Origin: Gordius sp. MW1
Taxonomy: Eukaryota; Nematomorpha; Gordioida; Gordea; Gordiidae
NCBI GenBank assembly: GCA_964036665.1
Contig: OZ038530.1
Span: 7,392,501 to 7,456,500 of the forward strand
Length of the DNA: 64,000 bases
Reading direction: 5' to 3'
The translations under genes and the position numbers were made by a program. Position 1 is the stretch's first letter. Every line of letters begins with the position of its first letter. Below the pieces are notes generated by a model. That model ran no database searches, had not been told where the DNA came from, and worked only from the letters and a program-made list of their open reading frames with translations. Positions 33,101-42,100 of this stretch are shown piece by piece.

Positions 33101-36100
33101 TATCATTTATAAAATAGGCCCAGCCTGACATAATTGAGCTGCAAATAGTCTTTAATTCCTTTAAAATCAATATATCATATTATAACAATTTTAGATATAA
33201 ATTAATAATTATATCTAACATCCATATTTTTCGAGCTATTTTCATTTACCATCAATTATATGTTATATAGATCAAAAAATTACATCTTTTAGCTAAAAAG
33301 ATAAAAGGAATTATATACTATTAGATACAAACTATGCCCTTCTATTCATTAATGCTTTGAACCAAGATGGAGTAGCCGTTTTATAATGCTTAAAACATTC
33401 ATAAATGTTATTTGTGAAATCAAAAGTGTCCTTGAAGGCTTGACACTTATTTTAAAGACAATAAGATTAACTAATCACCTTTTAACGGTTTCTAATTTCC
33501 AGTGATAAGTAGAAATTTAAAACCGATTTTCCATTTGGTGGTTTTATATTATTATATTTAAGAACAACATATAATAATTTATATTACTATAAATATGCAA
33601 TTCGAAAAACTTGCTACAGAATCCTACAATATATACGGTCTTAGTTTGTTTAGACAATTATCATAAAATATCAAAATTATTATGCCCCCAATTTAAAAAT
33701 AATGAAATGTTAACCTTGATTTGAAAAACTGACAAAAGTTAAATTTTAGTTTTTAAAGATGAAGTTTACATTTTACAAATAAAATGGTTATATTGCCAAC
33801 GCTTGTTCAGTTGTCGATAAATATGCAATATTTTAATAGTTGATTGATATTTCAATTTTATGCGTTAAATTATTCAAAACCTCAAGAAAAATGTATCTTG
33901 TTATGATCATTTTTAGATTTCTATAATCATTAAAATTCCGAGCCGGCCTTATATTTTATTTTGTAAACATACGGGCCAGGGCCAAAGCCAGGGTCATAAT
34001 TTTTTGATTTAATAATAGGGGCCCGATTTATATTAGAAAACTGAAATTAAAGGGTTACAATAATAAAGCTATCATTCTAAACTATTCGGCCCAAACCTTT
34101 ATATAGTCTATCCGCCAACTTTTTGTCAACACTCATTAAAGACAACCATTTACGTCATTATACTACATAAACTTTTACTTTTATATTAAACAAATTGGTT
34201 TAAAAGCATAACTAACATGATTGGCAACTACAATTTTATGGTGGTAGGCATTGAATGGGTAATTATACAAATGCAATTAGTAATCTCATCTTCTTCTTCT
34301 TTATCAGTTATTTGGTCCCACATTCGTGGGGTTTGTTTTGATAAGTTTCTTCCATCTTGACCGGGTAAGTGCCATATCTTGACTTACATCTTTTGTTTTT
34401 ATTACTTTATCGACTTGCCCTTTTCACGTGACAGGGTCATCCTCTTCCTCTCTTCCCCGGTACCTCCATGTCCAGTACTTTCGATTTAGGTCATTCGTGT
34501 CCCTTCTTAGTATATGCCCACACCACCTAGGCCGATTTTCGTTAATCATGTCCGCCATAGGATGAATACCCATTTTTGTCATGAGCAGGTCATTCGTCAT
34601 ATGGTCGAGCTTAGTATACCTCAAGCTCCACCGTATTATTTTCATCTCAGTGGCTTGTAATAGCTTTCCTTCCGTGGTGTTTAATGCCCATGTTTCACTT
34701 CCATAGAGTAACACCGGTCTTACGATGGATTTGTAAGCTTTGCTCTTCAACCATATTGGCATTTTCTTGTCGCACATTACACCGGATATACTTCGCCATT
34801 TTAGCCATCCTTTTTGGATCCGGGCATTGACTTCAGTTGCGCAACCTTCCTCTTGATTTAGCATCAAGCCGAGTATGTAAATCTGTCTACTTTTGGGTAA
34901 TTTAGATGGTCATCTAGCGATGGGTTGCCTGTGCCGTTCATTTCCATGTATAAGGTTTTTCGATCGTTGACCTTTAAACCATATCCAGCTAAACTCTTTG
35001 ACCACTTTTCGGCTTCTTCGAATACTTTCTCCCTTATTTCCTCGCATAATACTATATAATCGGCCAATAGAATACACCATGGCGATGACTCTTGAATGTC
35101 GCTCGTTATCGTGTCTATAAATATATTAAATTAAAAGAGACTTAAAGCAGATCCTTGATGTAATCTAATTTTAACCCGATAAGATTTAGAGTCTCCAACT
35201 GTCGTCCTAATGCAGGAGTTTGAGGCGTCATAAATATTTTTCATAAGCCGTATATATGCGTCAGGGGTATTTTGTTTCCTCAGGCACCACCATATTAAAT
35301 CGCGGGGGACCGTGTCATAAGCTTTCTCCAAGTCGAGAAAAACCATATGTAGGTCTTTCCTCTTTTCACCATACTTATCCATCATTTGTCTTAGTGCGAA
35401 GATTGGGTCGATTGTGGATTTGCCGGCCACAAATCCAAATTGGTTAGCCGATAATTCCACCTCGTTTACCAGCCTTGTAACTAAGATCCTTTCCATAAGC
35501 TTCAAGGAGTGGCAAGTTAGCTTGATACCTCTGTAATTGCCACAGTGCTGAGGGTCTCCGTTGCCTTTAAATAGGGGTAGAATTGTGCTTGCTTTCCATT
35601 GATTAGGAATTCGCTCTTCTACCAATATCTTGTTAAGGAGGTTCGTCATGGTGGTGACTCCTTCTTCACGACACCGAGCAATGCTTCCATAGGTATTCCA
35701 TATGGGCCATTTGCGATTCCTTTTTGCATCTTGTTCATTTGTGTCCTAACTTCATCTTCCTAAAAGAGTTCGGCCATACTTATATTTGGCTCAATTTTGG
35801 AAAAGGAATCCTTGTCGTTTGCAATATTCATAAGTTTCTTAAAATGTCCTTTCCACCCTTCCACACTTCTTTCGGCTTTAATAAGGTTTGACCCTTCTCG
35901 TTTTTTACTATTTTAAGAACTCCGACATCGCGACTTTTCTACTCCCTTATCGTGGCCAATTTGTACATAAGCCTATCGCCCCCTTTATGATCCAGTTTGC
36001 TTGTCGGTGTAGGCAGCATTCTTCGCTTTTGCAACGGCCTTTTTTGCGGCCCACTTTGCGTCCCTATATTCTTGATAATCCTTTGACTTTTTTGATTTAT

Positions 36101-39100
36101 GCCTCAGTCAATATAGATTTTTCTTTCTTTCGATGAAATCCCTAACGGATTGATTCCACCACCATAGTTCCCTATTCATAGCTTTGCCTCCTTTGGTCTA
36201 CCCTAGAACACGAATTGCTGTTCCCTAAATGTCCTTAGATAGCGTCTCCCAATCGTTGTCTAAGTCCCTTTGCAACTTCCTTGCACCCAAAAGTGAGAAG
36301 GCTTTTTGATGGTATACTTCGTTCGTCAACGTATCCTCTAACCTTTCATATCGAATTCGAGGTTCATATACCTTTCTTCTTTGGGGAAATACTCTTCTGT
36401 CAAGATCCATATCTAGGGACGATGTTGCCTGGCGATTTCTTCTCCCGGTAATACTTTGCAATCCTTGATACTCCATAAGTCCTTTCGCCGTATAAGCAAA
36501 TAGTCAATTTGACTAAAATGCTTCCCACTTCTATAGGTCACAATATGATCTTCGCGTTTTTGAAAATAGGTGTTAACGATCGCCATGTCATATGCTTGGG
36601 AGACTTGGAGAAGTTTTTCCACTTCTTTGTTTTTCAGACCATTTCCATAGCCTCCATGATTGCGTTCATACCCCAGGCGATCTTTCCCTCCGTGAGCGTT
36701 GAAATCGGCCCCAACAATTAGCCTTTCTTCCTGTCGGATTCCTTATATTTCTTTTTCCAATGAATCGAAGAATATTTCTTTCTCTGATTCTATACATCCA
36801 ATTTTGGGAGCATACGCGCACATAACGGTTAGGAGGCCCCATTGATCTGCAATCTTCACCCACATTAGCCTGTCGGAACAACGCTTGACTTCCACCACCT
36901 TGTCTTTGAACGTTTCGCTTAGAACGATACCGACCCCGTTCTACGATTTGGTGACCCACTGTAGAAAAGCTTGTATCCTTCTCCTAATTCCCGAGCTTTC
37001 GTTCCGTTCCACCTTGTCTCTTGTAGGCAGGCGATGTGTACCTTTCTTCTTTTTGGCATTAGTGCGACATCGTTGCTCTTCCCCGTCAACGTTCCCACAT
37101 TCCAGCACGTTATTCGCATTCAACAACTAATTTCCTTAACCGCCTTCGTTGTGAGTGGGCAGTAACCCTACTGTTATTTTTCACATTGTAAGGGCGGGAT
37201 ATGCAGCGCGCGCCGTTTGTGGAGGACGCCAGCTTTTTGTAGAATTTTGTTTACAACTATAATAATTTTGGAGTTGATTTTTATAGCCGGTATTCGACCG
37301 GACGCCAACCCTCCCCTTTTTGGACACGGACTTGGGGCCGTCGTAGGTAGTGTTCAATTAGTAATCTCATATTAATATTTAATTTTAATAATAAAATTTC
37401 GTGTAAATTTTCCGATGAGTCTATATATTAATTAATGTTAAGTTTTTATATGGGGTGGGGGGGACAAAAATGTTAAAATTTTTAAAGCTATTTGTATTGA
37501 AAAAATATATTTTTCCCAATTTAGGGGGGGGGGGGGCGGGGGGTCTGCCCCTTCCCCCTTTCTACGCCTATGTTAATATACTATATAAAAAACCTTATTA
37601 GGTTCGAATTGCTCGAATCTTGTTATGGTGCCCGCCCGGGCCCGCCAAAAAATTTAATGGGGCCCGCCCGGCCTGTAAAGGATATAACAAATTAAAATTT
37701 CTATTATCCCCTATAAGAAACTCCTGGCTACTCGAGGGGTTAATGCTCATTATTTATTTCGGTGTGTAATAGTACGGCCTGACTTGCACATATTTAAGCT
37801 AGACTGGCTTAACCTTCAGAGCTAGATGTCTTGTCAAAATGGCGCTATATACTCATGATTGTACTAATTATAGAAATTTTATAATAGTTTGTAGATTATA
37901 TATAAACAATTTTAAATATATAGGTGATAAATTCGGAGGATTATTATGTTGTGGACAGAATGTAAATAATCCTGTTTGCTATCCATTATCCATTCCAGAA
38001 GATGATTATTTTTATAGCAAATATAATGTGAGTTGTATGGAAATCGTAAGGTCGGGCCCAGTTGTACCCCGAGATTGCCGCTTAGGTAGGTTTAGTTACA
38101 GTGATATTTAATTATTTATCCAAAATACCTCAAAAAATGTATTAAAACTTATGTACACAATTTCCCCAATGATGGCAGCATTGATTATGTTATTTATTTA
38201 AAGGTGCTCGCCAACACAAAAATGAGGTTACTTCCTATATTGACGCCTCGACTGTTTACGGATCTATCGCCTCTGTACGCGATTCTTTACGCGTTTTTCA
38301 ACAAGGTATAACCCTATATTAATAATATCATACTAATCACATAAAGATTAAAGCTACCTAACTTTTTTTTTAATTTTCACACACTTAGTATATTTTTTTA
38401 ACATGCTAATGAAATTATTAATAAATAAGATGTTTTTTAATATATCCAATTGTCGACCATTCATCTTGCTATCAAATATATAAGCAGGAAAATAACAAAA
38501 TAATTTACAACGTGTGGTGTTTAGAGGGCCACAACGACCCATTAAAACATTGAACATTAAATAAAAGAAATATATATCTACACATTTAATTAATTTGTAA
38601 AGTTGAACTCCTTTAAGAAGAGATAATTGCAATATTATAAAATTACATAACATCTTGTAAACATTATATTTAATCAATAAACTCAAACATAAACCCAAGT
38701 TATTGCAGGCTTAAGTGACTAGCAGAGAGCAGCTTAAATATTGAAATTTATGAAGCACTAAATAAGACTTAAAAAAAAATTAATTAGACAAAGGTGATTT
38801 TTTGTTTTTACCGTTAAAACCATTTTATATAAGTGATTAAGAACTTCAATGCTGGATCAAAGAAAAATATTTGTATACAATTATCAAAATTCATTTTTTA
38901 TATTCAAGCAAATAGTGCACATCAAAGATAAATTGCCAATCCATAAATAAAAAAGTACTCTTCATATTTTTACACCATTCTACAGTTTTTAATATTTTGA
39001 ATAAATTGGCACAAGAATTAGACAGGTACACTCCAAATCAATCTTTTCCACCTTTAACTTCTAATTTAGTTTAAGGTTAAATTTTCTAAGCCAAAATTAA

Positions 39101-42100
39101 ATTCGTTTGATGATTGCATTAAAAGTAGGGTTTTATTGATTACCACGGTCCTAGTTCCGTGTGCAAAAAGTGGAGGGGTGGCGTCAGGTCAAAACCCAGC
39201 CTTGAAAACCACTCTATCATGATAGTTTTAACCTTACAATATAAAGCAAGGGCGTCCTCCACAAACGACGCTACTGCATATCCCGGTCGTGCCAAGTGAA
39301 AAATAAAAGGGTTACAACCTGACTCACAACAAAAGCGTTTAAGGAAGTTAGTTGTAAAAAAATGCGAATAACATGCTCAAATGAGGGCACTCAAGGGAAA
39401 AGTGCACCGAGGGGCAGGCTGAAAAGAAGAAAGGTACCCATCACTTGCCTACAAAAGACGAGGTGGAATGGAACTAAGGTTCGGGAGTTAGGAGAAAAAT
39501 ACAAGTTACTCTACACTGGGTAACGAATTCCTAGAAAGGGCGTGGGTGTCGCTCTAAGCGATTCGTTTAAGGACAAGGTGATGGAAGTCAATGTTGTTCA
39601 TATAGGTTAACGTGGGTAAAGATTGCAGATGAAGGAGGCTTCCTAACCCTTATGTGCGCGTAAGCTCCTAAAATGCGTGAATGGATTTAGAGATAGACAT
39701 ATTCTTCAATTCATCGGAAAAGGAAATACAAAAGGACAGAAATAAAGGCTATTTATTAGCGCGAACTTTAACACCCACGTAGGAAAAAATAGCCTCAAGT
39801 ATGAACGAAATCATGGAGACAATGGCATGGGCCAAAGAACAAAAAAAGGGAAAAAACTTCTCCAAGTATTCCAAGCATACGACATGGCGATCGTTAACAT
39901 TTTTAAGGGCGAAGAACATTTTGTGCCTTTAAAAATGGATAGCATTTTAGCCAAACTATAGGGCAAAATAATTTATGAGATCAAGGATTGCAAAGTAATA
40001 CCGAGAGAAGAAATCGCCAGGCAACATTTTTCACCTGTTATAAATCCTGAAAGAAAAGTGTATCCATTAAAAAAAAATTATGAACCTCGTAATTGAAACG
40101 AAATGCCCAAGGATACATAGACGAACAATACGTAACATCAGAAAACTTCCACATTCTTGGGTATCAGAACGTTAAAACGGAACTAAGACGTGATTAGAAG
40201 GCGCTAACTGCGGACACAATAGGTGGCATAAATCAAAAAAGTCGGAGGATTATCAAGAGGATAGGGAGGCTTAGAGAGCCGTGAAAAGGCCGTTGTAATA
40301 AAAGGACAAGTGGATAAAGTTATGGTGAATAAAAAGATGACTCTCACCAGATCTAGATGAAAAAAACTTATAAAAACTAACGCATGAAGAATCCAGAAGA
40401 AGATGGGGTTATAGGTTCCAAGCCACAGGCGCCCATCTTATGGTTAAAAAAGGGAGATATGTAACACAAGAAGATGTTAAATGGAACACAAACCCCTGTG
40501 GCCTTAATATAGATTTTTTCCCTGATTTTCATCAATCCAATCTTACCATTTTTAATAAAAACCTAGCAGTATAACCCGAGCACTATAATATTTCCATAAA
40601 CAGATGTTTTCCAAACCAGAGCTTAAAATGAATGGCACCATTAAATTTTAATTTTCTTATCCTTCTAATTTAATTTTCTATTTAAGATTTAGTTGCATTA
40701 TTAATTTGGCAAGGATAATTAATATTGATGTTAGGGCTACTGAGGACTCAACCAAACCCTAATCATCATTACCGAAAGCCTCTATTACCCAAAGAAAGTC
40801 GGCCTAGTTCTGCAGAATGTGTAAACAAAACAGAAGAATTCAAATGTTTTTTGGCAGGTTATTTATTTATAAATATTATAAGCAATGCTATTATATAACG
40901 TTATTTTTTTATTTAATTTAATTTATTGGAAAGAGATCTAAATAAAAAAAAGTCAAAGCTAATTAAAGCACAGTTTCGGTACCCTGGTGAAATGTTCTCC
41001 AGAGTTTTCTGGCCCCCCCCCCATTTAGAATTGATTAGAATGATTAAAATCGTAAATAAATTTTTAACCCCCCCCCCCCCCCCACCCCCGCCCTTTCATT
41101 AAAAAGAACTTTAACATACTCTACCCGGACTGATTTTTGAAAGATCCTGTTCACGTTGCATGAATATAATATCAAAATAGCCAAGCTTAAAAATTATGAG
41201 TAAAATTTTGTTATGTATTAGGTGATGAAAGAGCTAATCAAAACGCTTTTCTGCTATCATTTCATCACATATTTTTGAGGGAGCATAATAGAATTGTTAC
41301 TCAATTAGCCAAATTAAATCCACATTGGAACGACGAAAAACTGTAAGTGCATTTACATTAATTGGCCTTTAATATCTCAGATTTAGCATATATTAATTTA
41401 TAATTAATAACATGTTTTATCGACCATATTATGTGTTAGATTTCAGGAGGGCAGACGCATCATTGGGGCTATGATGCAACACATAACTTATAAAGAATAT
41501 TTGCCCATAACACTAGGTCCCTACGCTTTAAAGAAATACAGATTGGAATTAGAAGGCACTGGATATTTTACAGGGTATGACGATAAACTGGATGCCTCAG
41601 CTGAACAAGGTTTTGCTGTATCTGCTTATAGGTTTGGACACAGTCAAATTGCGTAAGCGCCTTTATTTTATGGTATTTACTTAAGTTTGAGTTTATGAAA
41701 ATATTGTTTGCACAAATTTCCAATATGTGAAAATGTCTTGGTAACATTCATATGGGCTTATCCAATAAATTGTAGAGAAAAGCGGCTCCTAAATTAAAAA
41801 AGATTTAATTAACAGAGTTTTAGTAAAAAATAAACAATTATCATTATATTTCATATTAATTTATTGGTAAACTTTTGTAATTCCCTTCCTTAACATCTTA
41901 ATTTCAGTATTTAATATCACTAAAATTTTGAGTTAAAATACAAGCCACGCAATTGAATAAATAATAAAATCAAAATATATGATGTCGTATAATATCTAAA
42001 CAGCCTGTCTGTTTTATAATCCTTAAAATTGCAAGTTAAAATTTTATATGGTAATACTATATTAAATGCATAGGGCTCATATATTTCGGGTTACTGAAAA

